Made by a program: the position numbers and the translations under genes
Shown here: piece after piece, positions 42,103 through 51,156 of the stretch
Layout of the letters: each line of letters opens with the position of its first letter
Position numbering within the stretch: the first letter of the stretch is position 1
From: Oscillospiraceae bacterium
Lineage (GTDB): Bacteria > Bacillota > Clostridia > Oscillospirales > Ruminococcaceae
Assembly: GCA_021200565.1 (NCBI GenBank)
Contig: JAJQGJ010000012.1
Location: forward strand, 133,464-197,463
Reading direction: 5' to 3'
Length of the DNA stretch: 64,000 nt
The notes under the pieces: model-generated
Told to the model about the DNA's origin: nothing
Databases searched by the model: none
What the model saw: only the letters and a program-made list of their open reading frames with translations

Positions 42103-42123
42103 GATTCCCATCGCCTCCACCAA
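42103..42123 (+). repeat. Direct repeat, right copy
   Basis: Same 21 bases as 41907-41927. Upstream bases TTGGTTCA also partly match the tmRNA T arm, so this is likely the original ssrA end left after insertion. Confidence 0.85.
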
Positions 42124-42128
42124 CTAAG

Positions 42129-42156
42129 AAAAAGTCCCCTGAATTGGGGATTTTTT
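42129..42156 (+). terminator. Terminator after right ssrA repeat
   Basis: AAGTCCCC/GGGGATTT stem, then TTTT. Probably the ancestral ssrA terminator. Confidence 0.8.
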
Positions 42157-42176
42157 CAAATAGGAGCTTAACACAT

Positions 42177-42686
42177 ATGCCATTTCCCAACATAGACCAG
42201 CCTGATATAATCGAAATTGAACCAGGACTTCGGCTTAAGAAGTTCGACTGGAATATTGACAAAATGCTTGAGGGCTATCACGACCCGGTTGTATATCAGA
42301 ACTCGGAGGGCATTTTCGACCAGGACAAGATTCCCGACATGGATTACATAAAGAGTATGTGCCGCTATCTTGATGGTGCCGGAGAGCTTTACTTTATCCA
42401 AGTGCTTGAAAACGGAGAATATTGCTCCGTCGGAGATGTCACCGTGAAGCCGGAGAATCCGCCGATTGCTATCTGGGTTGAAAATTACCGGGGTGTTGGC
42501 ATCGGCTCCAAAGTAATGAAAGTAGTTATAAGCCGACTGTCAGCCCTAGGCTACAAGAAAATCACCGGTAGCACCGTCTGCAAATGGAACACAGCTTCGC
42601 AGAAAATGCACGAGCGATTAGGCTTCACCCGTACGGGAGAGACGGATAGGGATTATATTTATGAGTATGTAATTGCAGATGAATAA
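42177..42686 (+). CDS. GNAT family N-acetyltransferase
   Basis: 169 aa. The acetyl-CoA site is at VENYRGVGIGSKVMKVVI (about 100-117), followed by the fold's C-terminal NTASQKMHERLGFTRTGE. The N-terminus contains an EPGLRLKKFD...YHDPVVYQ segment typical of aminoglycoside- or peptide-type acetyltransferases, but the substrate cannot be assigned. The ATG at 42177 follows AGGAG; the track start at 42084 would read through the ssrA repeat and terminator. It has a terminator of its own. Confidence 0.85.
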   Translation: MPFPNIDQPDIIEIEPGLRLKKFDWNIDKMLEGYHDPVVYQNSEGIFDQDKIPDMDYIKSMCRYLDGAGELYFIQVLENGEYCSVGDVTVKPENPPIAIWVENYRGVGIGSKVMKVVISRLSALGYKKITGSTVCKWNTASQKMHERLGFTRTGETDRDYIYEYVIADE

Positions 42687-42687
42687 T

Positions 42688-42719
42688 AAAAGCAGGTCTC
42701 ACCAGAAACCTGCTTTTTT
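42688..42719 (+). terminator. GNAT gene terminator
   Basis: AAAGCAGGT/ACCTGCTTT stem followed by TTTTT, facing the minus-strand permease gene. Confidence 0.8.
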
Positions 42720-42733
42720 CTTTGCCTTATTTA

Positions 42734-45538
42734 TCAATCTTCGCCGAGCTTTAGAGCCTTGTTGATATTGATCGACTTGACAAGTCTTGCGATTATCAGG
42801 AAGCCTACTATGAGCATTACGCCTATGATGCAGTAGAGCTTGATGTAGTCGCTGCGGGAAGCTGCCACGACGAACGGCGGGACCTGGTCGGTGACGTTGT
42901 AGAGAACCTGGAATAGCGGAACGAAGAGGTCTGAGGCTATTCCGCCGATTATAATCGCAAGGAATATCGAAACTCCTGAGACGAGAACCTGCTCATAGAT
43001 GAGCATCGAGACTATTTCTCCAAACGACATACCCATTGCCCTAAGGATACCGAACTGGAGCGTCCGCTCCTTGATCGAGAGAATCCAATAGATGAGGAAT
43101 CCGATGAAGCACATCGCCATTATCGTGATGAAGCCGAGTGTAAGCGCTCCATTGACGCCCTGAAGAATAGGATCGGTCTTTGAGGAAGTGATGAGCTGGG
43201 AGGCAACGTCGAGCCTTGTTAAGGTGATTCCGGCATCCTCAACCGATTGATAGAGATCGGCGATGACAGCGTCATCAGAAAGGCTCATCCAGACTTCATA
43301 CGGCTCAAGGCTAGTCTGAATCGAGACGTAGTTATAGTTCATGATGATGAAGTCCTGATACTCGCCATTCGAATTCTTGTCGAGCGGATTGAATGTCGGC
43401 CAGTAGTCGACAACTGCGACTACAACCGCTTCAAACCAGTCGTTCGAGCCCCACTTGACCTCGACAACGTCGCCTAATTGCACTCCTGTCTTGTCCTGAT
43501 AGGACTGAGAGACGATGATGCCGTTGGTGCATTCACTGAGAGCGTTTATGTAATAGTTGATGTGAACCGGCAGCAGATCATCACGGAACCAGCAGACCTC
43601 AGCAAACTGCTCGGGAACTATAGCCATGATGTCAATTCCCGTCTTGGTGGAGTCATTGTATCTTACCTGTGCGTTTTCTCTGTTGAGAACCGGTGTCGCA
43701 ACCTCGACGCCGTCAAGGTCTTCATAGATGAAGTCGGGCTCGGTGTACTGCGCCTCGGTTTCCTCCTCGCCTTCGTCATTTATGACTGTGACACGGGAAT
43801 ACTTCCACGACTCCTCAAGCACCGCATCGGCACCTAAGTTATATGAAATTCTGTCCTCAGTGTTCTTGTTGATGGCACGGGCTGTGTTTGCCGAGAAGAT
43901 TCCGAGAGCTACTGTCAGCATCAGGAATATCATTATGAACGACTCACGCCCGGAGGATGAGCGGCTCAGGTTATTCATAGAGATATAAGCCGCCGGCGAC
44001 CAGTGCTTTCTGCCGATACGATAGATAAGTCGGATGAAATATGGATAGAGCCGGACGCAGAAGAGTGCGCAGCCCAGGATGAACACAGTTGAAGCTGCAA
44101 ACATAAGCGGATTCATCGTTGCCGACGTGTCGGTCACGCCCTGGCTGATGAGCACTTCCTCCTGGTAGTTGTGCCAGAGAAGCCATGCAACCGTTACGAC
44201 TATCATTATGATGTCGAAGTAGCCTCTCTTCCAGAGCGGCTTTTTCTGACCATGGGCTTTCGACTGCTTGTGCTCGACTATTGTCGTGTTGGAAGCCTTG
44301 ATTGCCGGTCCCAGGGCCGTAAGGAAGAAGACGGCAACCGCTATGAACGAATAGAGGAAGGCAGCCAGCGACAGCTTTGTTGAAAGAGCAGTTCTGTTGA
44401 CGAATTCGAGGAAGCCGTTAGAAACGCCGATAATCCGGCAGAGAAGCAATCCCACAAACGGTCCCACAATTCCGGCTGCGCCGCCGAGGATAAGCGTTTC
44501 AAGAGCATAAATCTTCACAATCTGCCAGCGTGATGCGCCACGGGATTTGTACATTGCAATCTCGTTCTTTTCCGATTCGATGTGGAGCTGGGAAACCATG
44601 TAGAGATAGAAGACCAGCATCAGCACTACCGGAATGTCGAGCATCAGCATGATATAGCGGAGCTGCGAAGCTTCGTCGGCATAGTCCTGCAAAACCTCAA
44701 GTGCGGGAACGGAGAATGTGCAGTTTTCGCTCTTATAAAGCTCCTTCTGGTTTTCAAGAGTTGCAACCAAAAGCTCGATGCCGTTCATGTCCATATTCTG
44801 ATAGTCGATTATGAACGTGCACTGAACCTGACCGAGGGTTACAACGCCGGTCATAATGACTTCGTCTGTAAGCGTTGTGAAGTCGCAGAAGAAGGTGTTG
44901 TCGTATTCTGTCAAGCCCTCCGACCAATATGTATCGGTGTCGCTTGCGGATTCGAATGTGCCGACAACGACTATCTTGACGGTGTCGCCGGGATTAAGGA
45001 TATTTGTAACCTCATATTCCTGATTGAGCACAAGCTGCGCCGTCTGCAAAGCCGCCTCGGTGCAGATAACCTCATAGCAGCCGTCTTCGTTCATTCCCGA
45101 CTCAAACATTCTGCCGCTTGTTATCGTGATATGATCGCCTATGTCGGTCATGCCGCCCAGTTTCAGAAGCGACAGGTCCTCCGACTCGATGCTCGAAACA
45201 TACAGATATGAGTCGGACGTGAAGCATTTATAGGTCAGAAACGGCACCGAAAGGTTATTGAACCTGTTTGCCGCAGTCTGATAGACATTATAGACAGTCG
45301 AACGCTGCTTCGAAATGCTCGTGCCGCTTACGATGGTTTTCGATACGGAATAGATGCCGGGATATTCGTCGTTTTCCGACTGGTACTCCTGCATGTCTTT
45401 TATAAGCATTCTCTGCAGTGAGCCCTGCATATATATCGGGATGGCACTTGTCATGGCGGTTGCCATGATGAATCCGACTAAGAGGCAGATGACCATCCAC
45501 TTTGTGTTTTTCATTTTTCTTATGAGTAACGTCAGCAC
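42734..45538 (-). CDS. FtsX-type ABC transporter permease
   Basis: 934 aa with a duplicated FtsX layout: a first transmembrane helix near 15-35, a large outside domain, three helices near 305-420, more helices near 450-560, a second outside domain, and three C-terminal helices. The C-terminal block FGILRAMGMSFGEIVSMLIYEQ is the FtsX signature. Such permeases do mechanotransmission in MacB-like systems or export lipoproteins or peptides. The adaptor gene lies 35 bases upstream in the same direction. No ATPase gene is adjacent, which is unusual. Confidence 0.88.
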   Translation of the reverse strand: MLTLLIRKMKNTKWMVICLLVGFIMATAMTSAIPIYMQGSLQRMLIKDMQEYQSENDEYPGIYSVSKTIVSGTSISKQRSTVYNVYQTAANRFNNLSVPFLTYKCFTSDSYLYVSSIESEDLSLLKLGGMTDIGDHITITSGRMFESGMNEDGCYEVICTEAALQTAQLVLNQEYEVTNILNPGDTVKIVVVGTFESASDTDTYWSEGLTEYDNTFFCDFTTLTDEVIMTGVVTLGQVQCTFIIDYQNMDMNGIELLVATLENQKELYKSENCTFSVPALEVLQDYADEASQLRYIMLMLDIPVVLMLVFYLYMVSQLHIESEKNEIAMYKSRGASRWQIVKIYALETLILGGAAGIVGPFVGLLLCRIIGVSNGFLEFVNRTALSTKLSLAAFLYSFIAVAVFFLTALGPAIKASNTTIVEHKQSKAHGQKKPLWKRGYFDIIMIVVTVAWLLWHNYQEEVLISQGVTDTSATMNPLMFAASTVFILGCALFCVRLYPYFIRLIYRIGRKHWSPAAYISMNNLSRSSSGRESFIMIFLMLTVALGIFSANTARAINKNTEDRISYNLGADAVLEESWKYSRVTVINDEGEEETEAQYTEPDFIYEDLDGVEVATPVLNRENAQVRYNDSTKTGIDIMAIVPEQFAEVCWFRDDLLPVHINYYINALSECTNGIIVSQSYQDKTGVQLGDVVEVKWGSNDWFEAVVVAVVDYWPTFNPLDKNSNGEYQDFIIMNYNYVSIQTSLEPYEVWMSLSDDAVIADLYQSVEDAGITLTRLDVASQLITSSKTDPILQGVNGALTLGFITIMAMCFIGFLIYWILSIKERTLQFGILRAMGMSFGEIVSMLIYEQVLVSGVSIFLAIIIGGIASDLFVPLFQVLYNVTDQVPPFVVAASRSDYIKLYCIIGVMLIVGFLIIARLVKSININKALKLGED

Positions 45539-45573
45539 TTGAGTTCCCTCCTTGGGCTAAGATGGTCTTCTTT

Positions 45574-46629
45574 TTAGCGGATGATTACCTCGTCTCCCTC
45601 TTCGAGACCGGAGGTTATCTCAATAAGTGAACCGCTCTGAAGCCCGGTTTCAACCGCAACCTGAACTCGCTCGTTGTCCTTGAACACATAGACAACTTCC
45701 TGACCGTTTACTGTTTTTATGAGGTTCGCAGAGATTACAATGACGTTCTCCCTGCTGTCTAAGATGAGAATTGTGTCGGCATTGTTACCGACTGCCGATG
45801 ACTCGGGGATTTCACCCGTAAATGCAACTACAACATCTTCGGAAGTCTCGCCCAAGATCGCTTCGCCCTCATCGTCATAGAGAACGCCCTCGGTTTCCTC
45901 GTCCCACTGCTCGCCGCTCGTGTTGGAGACGATGATGCCGTCGTAATATTCGCCGTCGTATCTTATCTGGATTGACCTGCCGATCAGGAATTCTGACTTC
46001 TCGCTCGAGGGAGAAATCTTGATGTACAGGTCGCCCGTGTCGATGATTGTGGCTATAGTGCTGCCTGCCGAAACTGTCTGACCGGGAGAAACGGTTTTGA
46101 CATAAGAAATGGTGCCGCTGACCGTCGCATAAATCTTCGAGGCTTCCTTTTCGGCATAGAGCTTGTCAAGATCAATCTGCAAAAGATCTACATCCAGCTG
46201 CTCCTTAGCCTTGACGGTTTCGGAGCTTCCCTCTTCGATTGCAATCTGAACCTCAAGCTCCTCACGCTGCATTTCGAGCTCCATTATGTATATCTCTTCG
46301 TCAAGCTCAGTAGTTTCGAGCTCTGCAATAAGGTCGCCCTCCTGGACTTCATCGCCAGCAGAAACGTATACCGCCTTGATGGTTCCGCCATAGGAGGCAA
46401 AATAGACATTCTCTTCCGTTCCGGAAGCTATGGTTCCGGCAGTGGTGACCTGCTTGGTTATATTCTTCTTGGTTGCGGTGGTGGTGGTATATGAAACCTC
46501 GCTTGCCTTGACAACCGGCGGATCAAGATACTCCTCTTCCTCCGGCAGGAAATAACAGCCGCTTAAAGACAGGCACATCGCTGTCGCAGTAGCAAGTCCG
46601 AACAAAGCCTTTCTTATATTTATATTCAT
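45574..46629 (-). CDS. Membrane-fusion/adaptor lipoprotein (MacA/HlyD-like)
   Basis: 351 aa. Lipobox LSGC (Cys25). The lipoyl/barrel-sandwich halves are visible: GGTIKAVYVSAGDEVQEGDL (about 88-107) and VSGTISYVKTVSPGQTVSAG (about 178-197). Between them is a coiled coil (about 112-165, rich in Glu/Leu), and beta-barrel sequence follows. In Gram-positives such adaptors work with FtsX-like permeases. ATG at 46629 follows GGAGGATTTACC. The cognate ATPase is not in the window next to it. Confidence 0.85.
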   Translation of the reverse strand: MNINIRKALFGLATATAMCLSLSGCYFLPEEEEYLDPPVVKASEVSYTTTTATKKNITKQVTTAGTIASGTEENVYFASYGGTIKAVYVSAGDEVQEGDLIAELETTELDEEIYIMELEMQREELEVQIAIEEGSSETVKAKEQLDVDLLQIDLDKLYAEKEASKIYATVSGTISYVKTVSPGQTVSAGSTIATIIDTGDLYIKISPSSEKSEFLIGRSIQIRYDGEYYDGIIVSNTSGEQWDEETEGVLYDDEGEAILGETSEDVVVAFTGEIPESSAVGNNADTILILDSRENVIVISANLIKTVNGQEVVYVFKDNERVQVAVETGLQSGSLIEITSGLEEGDEVIIR

Positions 46630-46661
46630 GGTAAATCCTCCTATATAGATCGCTATCATAA

Positions 46662-46690
46662 ATTATATCAGATTTTTCGGACAGTTACAA
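46662..46690 (-). promoter_or_regulatory. Promoter of adaptor-permease operon
   Basis: Minus strand TTGTAA, 17-base spacer, TATAAT. Confidence 0.7.
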
Positions 46691-46696
46691 TAGAAA

Positions 46697-46725
46697 ACGT
46701 CCCAAAGATGAGCTCTTCGGGACGT
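46697..46725 (-). terminator. Terminator after GH26 gene
   Basis: ACGTCCC/GGGACGT stem; on the minus strand TTTTCT follows. Confidence 0.65.
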
Positions 46726-46761
46726 AATATTTTTTGAGATATTTTGTGTACAAACTGTGAA

Positions 46762-48360
46762 TTATTTTGTCACCGTTTCCGAGCAATTATAGAACAATAT
46801 CCACTCCTGCTCTGACATGTAGTCGGTGCAGAGCTCATTGTCGTCGGTTATGGTATAGCTGCCGCTGAAGACGGAGGCGAAGAGCCAGTAGGCGTTGTCC
46901 TTCTTTATGTTTGCTGGGCTCGGGAGAACGTTACATTCACTAATTGCTATCGGCTTGTCGGATGAAAGCTCCATCATGCGGACTAAAGCCGTCACGTGGC
47001 TCTGGTTGTCCCAGGCGCCGAGGCTGAAATCGTAGACGTCGAGCGAGATTATGTCGCAGTAGTCGTCGCCGACGTACCAGTCAACATCCTGTGCGTTCCA
47101 TATCCAGATGATATTGTCGAGCATGTAGTAATCTGTCAGGCGGTTGTAGATGAGCTGATATAGCCATATGTAGGATTCAAGGTCTTCTCCCCACCAGAAT
47201 TCGCCATTACCGGCTTCCGGAAGCGGGCGAAGCATGACCGGGATGCCTAAGTCACTAAGCTTTGAAAGCTGCTCTGCAATGAGGTCAATTCCCTCAATGA
47301 TCTCACAGCATTCTTCGCTCACTCCGCCGGTGCTGAGAAGCTCTGTGACCTTTTCAATGCTCATGTGCGCCACATCATGAGTGGTCACGGCATTCGAAAG
47401 CGAAAAGCCTGATTCCTCAAGATAACAGGAGCCGTTCATGGTCCAGTACCAGGAATAGCCGATGATTCCGCCGCTCTGGTAGTAGTCGATTGCAAGTTCG
47501 ATGTCGCCGGTGTCGACTCCTGCGGAGTAGCCGGAAAGCTCGCCGAGCCTGATTAACGGATACTTTCCCGTGACAGCCGCCACGGCATATATTTCGGCAT
47601 TACTGCCTTGCGAACACTGCTGAGCCGTCAGTACGCTCTCGCCATACATTTCGCAGAGATCCTTATAGAGAGCTGCAGTCGCCTCAGTCGCTCCGGAATT
47701 TGAGAGAACTCCGCTGACGCTGTAGTCGAGCTCGCTGAGATCTTCGGCATTTTCAAGCAGGAAGAAATCAAGATCAACCTCTCCCGATAAATCGGAAATC
47801 GTGACGGATGATGTGTCGGGAGAGAGATAGATGTTTTCAAACTTGATCGATTCGAATTCTCCTGAGCCGGATGTCGTGAACGTTCCTCTTGCCAGCCCGT
47901 CGACATAGAGAACACCCTCCACTGGCTCATCGGAAGAGAGGCAAACAGTCACGTCATAGTGCTGCGCCGACGGAATATTAAGAATAACCGTCAGCGTGCT
48001 GTCAGGCAAAGAAAGCCCGGTGACATAGCCGGTTCCCGAGTAGCCCTCGTGAGAGGACATAGCGACAGTGTAGCCGTCCATGGTTCCATCCTCAGCTTCG
48101 TAAATGACACAGCAGTCTGTCGGATTATAGGCGACTTCGCTTATCTCCGCCTCGGCATGAGTGGGAAGCACAGCTGGCTCGGTGAGCTCCGTGACGGTTT
48201 CTTCGGTAGGAAGAGTTTCGGTCACATCCTCAGTCGGGATTGTAGCGGCGGTCACTTCATCCTCGGTGACAATTTCTTCAGTTTTTCCGGTGTCGGTGCA
48301 GGCGGTCATCGAAAGAAGCAGAATAAAAGCCGTCAGCACCGAAAGTGTTCGCTTGAGCAT
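46762..48360 (-). CDS. Glycoside hydrolase family 26 lipoprotein (probable beta-mannanase)
   Basis: 532 aa. Lipobox MTAC (Cys21), then a Thr/Glu-rich linker. A carbohydrate-binding module of the CBM35/6 type lies at about 80-205 (CCVIYEAEDGTMDGYTV...DLSGEVDLDFFLLEN). The GH26 TIM barrel spans about 225-530. The acid/base Glu is in LRPLPEAGNGEFWWG (the usual His before Glu is Pro here); the nucleophile Glu is in PIAISECN. It would cut beta-1,4-mannan at the cell surface. A family 51 arabinofuranosidase is encoded nearby. Confidence 0.85.
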   Translation of the reverse strand: MLKRTLSVLTAFILLLSMTACTDTGKTEEIVTEDEVTAATIPTEDVTETLPTEETVTELTEPAVLPTHAEAEISEVAYNPTDCCVIYEAEDGTMDGYTVAMSSHEGYSGTGYVTGLSLPDSTLTVILNIPSAQHYDVTVCLSSDEPVEGVLYVDGLARGTFTTSGSGEFESIKFENIYLSPDTSSVTISDLSGEVDLDFFLLENAEDLSELDYSVSGVLSNSGATEATAALYKDLCEMYGESVLTAQQCSQGSNAEIYAVAAVTGKYPLIRLGELSGYSAGVDTGDIELAIDYYQSGGIIGYSWYWTMNGSCYLEESGFSLSNAVTTHDVAHMSIEKVTELLSTGGVSEECCEIIEGIDLIAEQLSKLSDLGIPVMLRPLPEAGNGEFWWGEDLESYIWLYQLIYNRLTDYYMLDNIIWIWNAQDVDWYVGDDYCDIISLDVYDFSLGAWDNQSHVTALVRMMELSSDKPIAISECNVLPSPANIKKDNAYWLFASVFSGSYTITDDNELCTDYMSEQEWILFYNCSETVTK

Positions 48361-48369
48361 TTTAAAACC

Positions 48370-48963
48370 TTACTTAGCTGAATTCCGATTGTAGCCCGGG
48401 ATGCGTTTCAGAGCCGGGACAATAGCCGTCACAAGCACAGAAGCCGCAACGATTTTTATGAGATCAACCCCCAAAAACGGGATGACGCAATATGTGAGAG
48501 CCACTGCCAGAGTGTTTCCGGAAACGAAGCAATACCATGCGGTTCCGAAAACGTAGAGAACAGCGGTGCCAATTATCATTCCAACAGGATACTTTGCGAC
48601 AGAGAGAATCCCCTTGAGGCTCCACTTGCCGTCTTCTTTCCTATATGCCACCTGAATCCTGTCGGCGAAAAGACCGATGATGAGTGCCAGAGGGATATAG
48701 CCGATTATGTAGCCGCCGGTTGCGCCTGCAATCTTCTGAAGACCACCTGAGTAGCTTGAGAATACCGGAAGCCCGATCATGCCCAAAAGGATGTAGATCG
48801 AAACTGCAATGGTTCCTCTGTATGCGCCAAGTGTCGCCGCAGTGAAATAGATTGCAAATGTCGCCAATGTTATCGGAATGGGACCAATCTGCACGCTCAT
48901 CGGAGCGAAAATGCAGATGATTGCTGCCGCAACCCCAATAAATGTGATGTCTCTTACTTTCAT
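48370..48963 (-). CDS. bioY: BioY, biotin transporter substrate-binding component
   Basis: 197 aa with six transmembrane helices. The S-component of the biotin ECF transporter; it works with shared EcfA and EcfT units, none of which is seen here. The family blocks QIGPIPITLATFAIYFTAATLGAYRG and GGYIIGYIPLALIIG are clear. ATG at 48963 follows AAAGGAATTT. The leader carries an imperfect hairpin and a good promoter. It lies head-to-tail with the GH26 gene, 9 bases apart, so the two may be co-transcribed. Confidence 0.93.
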   Translation of the reverse strand: MKVRDITFIGVAAAIICIFAPMSVQIGPIPITLATFAIYFTAATLGAYRGTIAVSIYILLGMIGLPVFSSYSGGLQKIAGATGGYIIGYIPLALIIGLFADRIQVAYRKEDGKWSLKGILSVAKYPVGMIIGTAVLYVFGTAWYCFVSGNTLAVALTYCVIPFLGVDLIKIVAASVLVTAIVPALKRIPGYNRNSAK

Positions 48964-48994
48964 GTTAAATTCCTTTCTTGTCTGTGTTTTGTCA

Positions 48995-49027
48995 GTGCAA
49001 GGCTTAAGCCCTATACTAAGCCTGCAC
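48995..49027 (-). promoter_or_regulatory. Hairpin in bioY leader, possible regulatory site
   Basis: GTGCAGGCTTAG/CTTAAGCCTTGCAC, about 11 bp with one bulge, between the promoter and the ATG. It does not match the BirA operator as I know it. Confidence 0.4.
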
Positions 49028-49031
49028 AAAG

Positions 49032-49060
49032 ATAATATCATTTTTTGTCGTTATTGTCAA
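49032..49060 (-). promoter_or_regulatory. bioY promoter
   Basis: Minus strand TTGACA, 17-base spacer, TATTAT. Confidence 0.75.
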
Positions 49061-49111
49061 GGCGGACAGTTTTCCGGTGTATTGCATTCGAATGTGAAAA
49101 CGAAAGCAAAG

Positions 49112-49137
49112 AAAAACCACCCTCTCGGGTGGCTTTT
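49112..49137 (-). terminator. Terminator after DUF6171-like gene
   Basis: AAGCCACCC/GGGTGGTTTTTC on the minus strand, with a GAGA loop. Confidence 0.8.
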
Positions 49138-49140
49138 CAT

Positions 49141-49416
49141 TTATTCTTCAACCCAGTATTTGTAAACGCTCGGGCACCGATTCTCTTTGACCGCCGCTCT
49201 CAGCTCTACAAAGCATCCGCATTCACGGCAGAGACCGTTTTCAAGGCTCGGGCAACGCCGGCAGAGGTCGAGGCGCTCAGCATATGCCTGCTCGCTTGCA
49301 CGCTCGTCGTCGGGAATTGCGGCGATGAGGTCTTCGACCTTCTTATAGAGACCGTCTTTGTCGATTTCAGCAAGCAAACAGCGCTTACAGACCGGTCTGC
49401 CTTCTAAAGTCAGCAT
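49141..49416 (-). CDS. Small Cys-rich protein, DUF6171-like
   Basis: 91 aa. Cys pairs CKRC near the start, CRRC in the middle, then CRECGCF and a late Cys in RCPSV. Probably a zinc or iron-sulfur protein. The pattern LYKKVEDLIAAIPDDER between the pairs fits what I recall of DUF6171. The ATG at 49416 was preferred to a TTG ten codons earlier that would overlap the arabinofuranosidase gene. It is 16 bases after that gene, on the same strand. Confidence 0.6.
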   Translation of the reverse strand: MLTLEGRPVCKRCLLAEIDKDGLYKKVEDLIAAIPDDERASEQAYAERLDLCRRCPSLENGLCRECGCFVELRAAVKENRCPSVYKYWVEE

Positions 49417-49432
49417 AGCTTCAGCTCTGCTG

Positions 49433-50902
49433 TTAGCACAGCTCAATCGCCAGAACGGAGCACTTGGGAAGTGTGAACTTGAGGCTCTCGCCGTCGAGCT
49501 TCACGTCGGTGAACTCTTCCGGCTTGACAGCGTCAGGATTATCGAAAGTGTTGCAGGTGTCATACTTAGCGGTGAGAATCTTTGCAGCCACGGTCTTATA
49601 ATCAGTTCTCGGGAGAACACAGTCGATGTCGAAGTCTTCTTCAAGAGACGCATTGGAAATTGTGATATGGAGCTTGCCACTTGCGTCGACAGAAACCGAC
49701 TGTGAAACTGCCGGGAGGTATCTTCCATCAAGAATCTGCTTGTTTTCAATGTGCGAGTAGACGAGCGTCGACTCCATGTGGTCCTTGTACATGTCAAAGA
49801 CGTGGTATGTCGGGGTCTTGACCATTCTTTCGCCCTCAGTGAGGACTACAGACTGGAGGACGTTGACCATCTGTGCGATGTTAGCCATCTTCACTCTGTC
49901 AGAGTGCTCGTTGAAGAGGTCCAAGTTGATTGCCGCCAGGATTGCGTCTCTCATCGAGTTCTGCTGATAAAGGAAGCCGGGGTTGGTGCCTTCAATGACG
50001 TCAGTCCAGATTCCCCATTCGTCTACGACGAGACCGACCTCCTTCTTGATGTCGTATTTGTCCATGGTTGCACCGTGTCTGTTAAGCAGCTCCTCCATGT
50101 ACCATGTGTTGGCGATTGTTGAATAGTACTCATCCTTGGAGAAGTCAACCGATGAGCCCTTCTTGCCCCAGTCACCTGTCGGGATGGTGTAGTAGTGAAG
50201 CGATAAGCCCTTCATCTGGAAGTAGCCATAGCTTCTGCGCATGAGGGTGTCGGTCCAGTTGTAGTCAGCTGCATTCGGTCCGCAGGCAATCTTTCCGCCG
50301 TGACCGATGAACTGCTGGAACTGCTTGTAGAGATCCATATAGTAGTCGGGGCTCATTCCGCCGCCGCAGCCCCAAGATTCGTTGCCGATGCCGATATACT
50401 TGACCTTCCAGGGCTTCTCTCTGCCGTTCTTCTTTCTGAGGTCGGTCATTGGAGAGGAATTTGAAGAAGTCATATATTCAACCCACTCTGCCGCTTCCTG
50501 AACGGTTCCTGAGCCGAGGTTTACTGCAACATAGGCGTCGCAGCCGATAAGCTCGCAGAAGTCTAAGAATTCGTGAGTGCCGAAGCTGTTGTCTTCAGTG
50601 ACTCCGCCCCAGTTGGTGTTTACAATTTTGCGGCGTTCCTCAGGACTACCGATGCCGTCCTTCCAGTGGTATGTATCTGCAAAGCATCCTCCCGGCCAGC
50701 GAAGAACCGGAACCTTCAGAGCCTTGAGAGCCTCGACAACGTCCTTACGATAGCCATTGATGTTCGGAATCGGGCTGTCCTTGCCGACATAGATTCCGCC
50801 ATAGATGCATCTTCCGAGATGCTCAGCGAAGTGACCGTAGATTTCTTTGTTGATCTTGCTCATTTCGTTTGTACGGTCGATTGTCATTTTAAGCTGTGAC
50901 AT
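49433..50902 (-). CDS. Alpha-L-arabinofuranosidase, GH51
   Basis: 489 aa, no signal peptide, so it acts inside the cell on imported arabino-oligosaccharides. GH51 blocks: IYGHFAEHLGRCIYGGIYV, VLRWPGGCFADTYHW and VAVNLGSGT. The acid/base Glu is in GIGNESWGCGG and the nucleophile Glu in LVVDEWGIW. A C-terminal beta-sandwich follows. ATG at 50902 follows AAGGAGGATTA. It has its own promoter. Substrate arabinose units fit the plant-fibre diet suggested by the GH26 enzyme. Confidence 0.93.
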   Translation of the reverse strand: MSQLKMTIDRTNEMSKINKEIYGHFAEHLGRCIYGGIYVGKDSPIPNINGYRKDVVEALKALKVPVLRWPGGCFADTYHWKDGIGSPEERRKIVNTNWGGVTEDNSFGTHEFLDFCELIGCDAYVAVNLGSGTVQEAAEWVEYMTSSNSSPMTDLRKKNGREKPWKVKYIGIGNESWGCGGGMSPDYYMDLYKQFQQFIGHGGKIACGPNAADYNWTDTLMRRSYGYFQMKGLSLHYYTIPTGDWGKKGSSVDFSKDEYYSTIANTWYMEELLNRHGATMDKYDIKKEVGLVVDEWGIWTDVIEGTNPGFLYQQNSMRDAILAAINLDLFNEHSDRVKMANIAQMVNVLQSVVLTEGERMVKTPTYHVFDMYKDHMESTLVYSHIENKQILDGRYLPAVSQSVSVDASGKLHITISNASLEEDFDIDCVLPRTDYKTVAAKILTAKYDTCNTFDNPDAVKPEEFTDVKLDGESLKFTLPKCSVLAIELC

Positions 50903-50943
50903 TGAGTAATCCTCCTTGAATATAAAAGTCATAATTTTCCGTA

Positions 50944-50961
50944 AGGTTGCCCCCGCAACCT
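50944..50961 (-). promoter_or_regulatory. Hairpin in arabinofuranosidase leader
   Basis: AGGTTGC/GCAACCT with a 4-base loop. Nearly the same hairpin occurs in the 30889 repeat, so it may be repeat-derived rather than regulatory. Confidence 0.4.
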
Positions 50962-50970
50962 GATAAGCAT

Positions 50971-51000
50971 ATTTTACACTCAAAAGAGGTCGGTTGTCAA
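50971..51000 (-). promoter_or_regulatory. Arabinofuranosidase promoter
   Basis: Minus strand TTGACA, 18-base spacer, TAAAAT. Confidence 0.65.
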
Positions 51001-51079
51001 TAGAAATTGATTGACCGATGCTGATGAGTTTGTTGATGGATGGTGATACGAAGCGGCGTAAACTAATCTTTCAAACCCC

Positions 51080-51108
51080 TTGCAATCTCCGCCTTAATGT
51101 GCTATCAT
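51080..51108 (+). promoter_or_regulatory. prfC promoter
   Basis: TTGCAA, 17-base spacer, TATCAT. Confidence 0.6.
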
Positions 51109-51156
51109 AATCACTGAACTTAAAAACTATCGCAATCATGAATGGAGGATTCGGCT

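Noticed and set aside
42098-42123. A tRNA gene ending in CCA
   Set aside because: No acceptor or D stem partner exists; it is a copy of the tmRNA 3' end.
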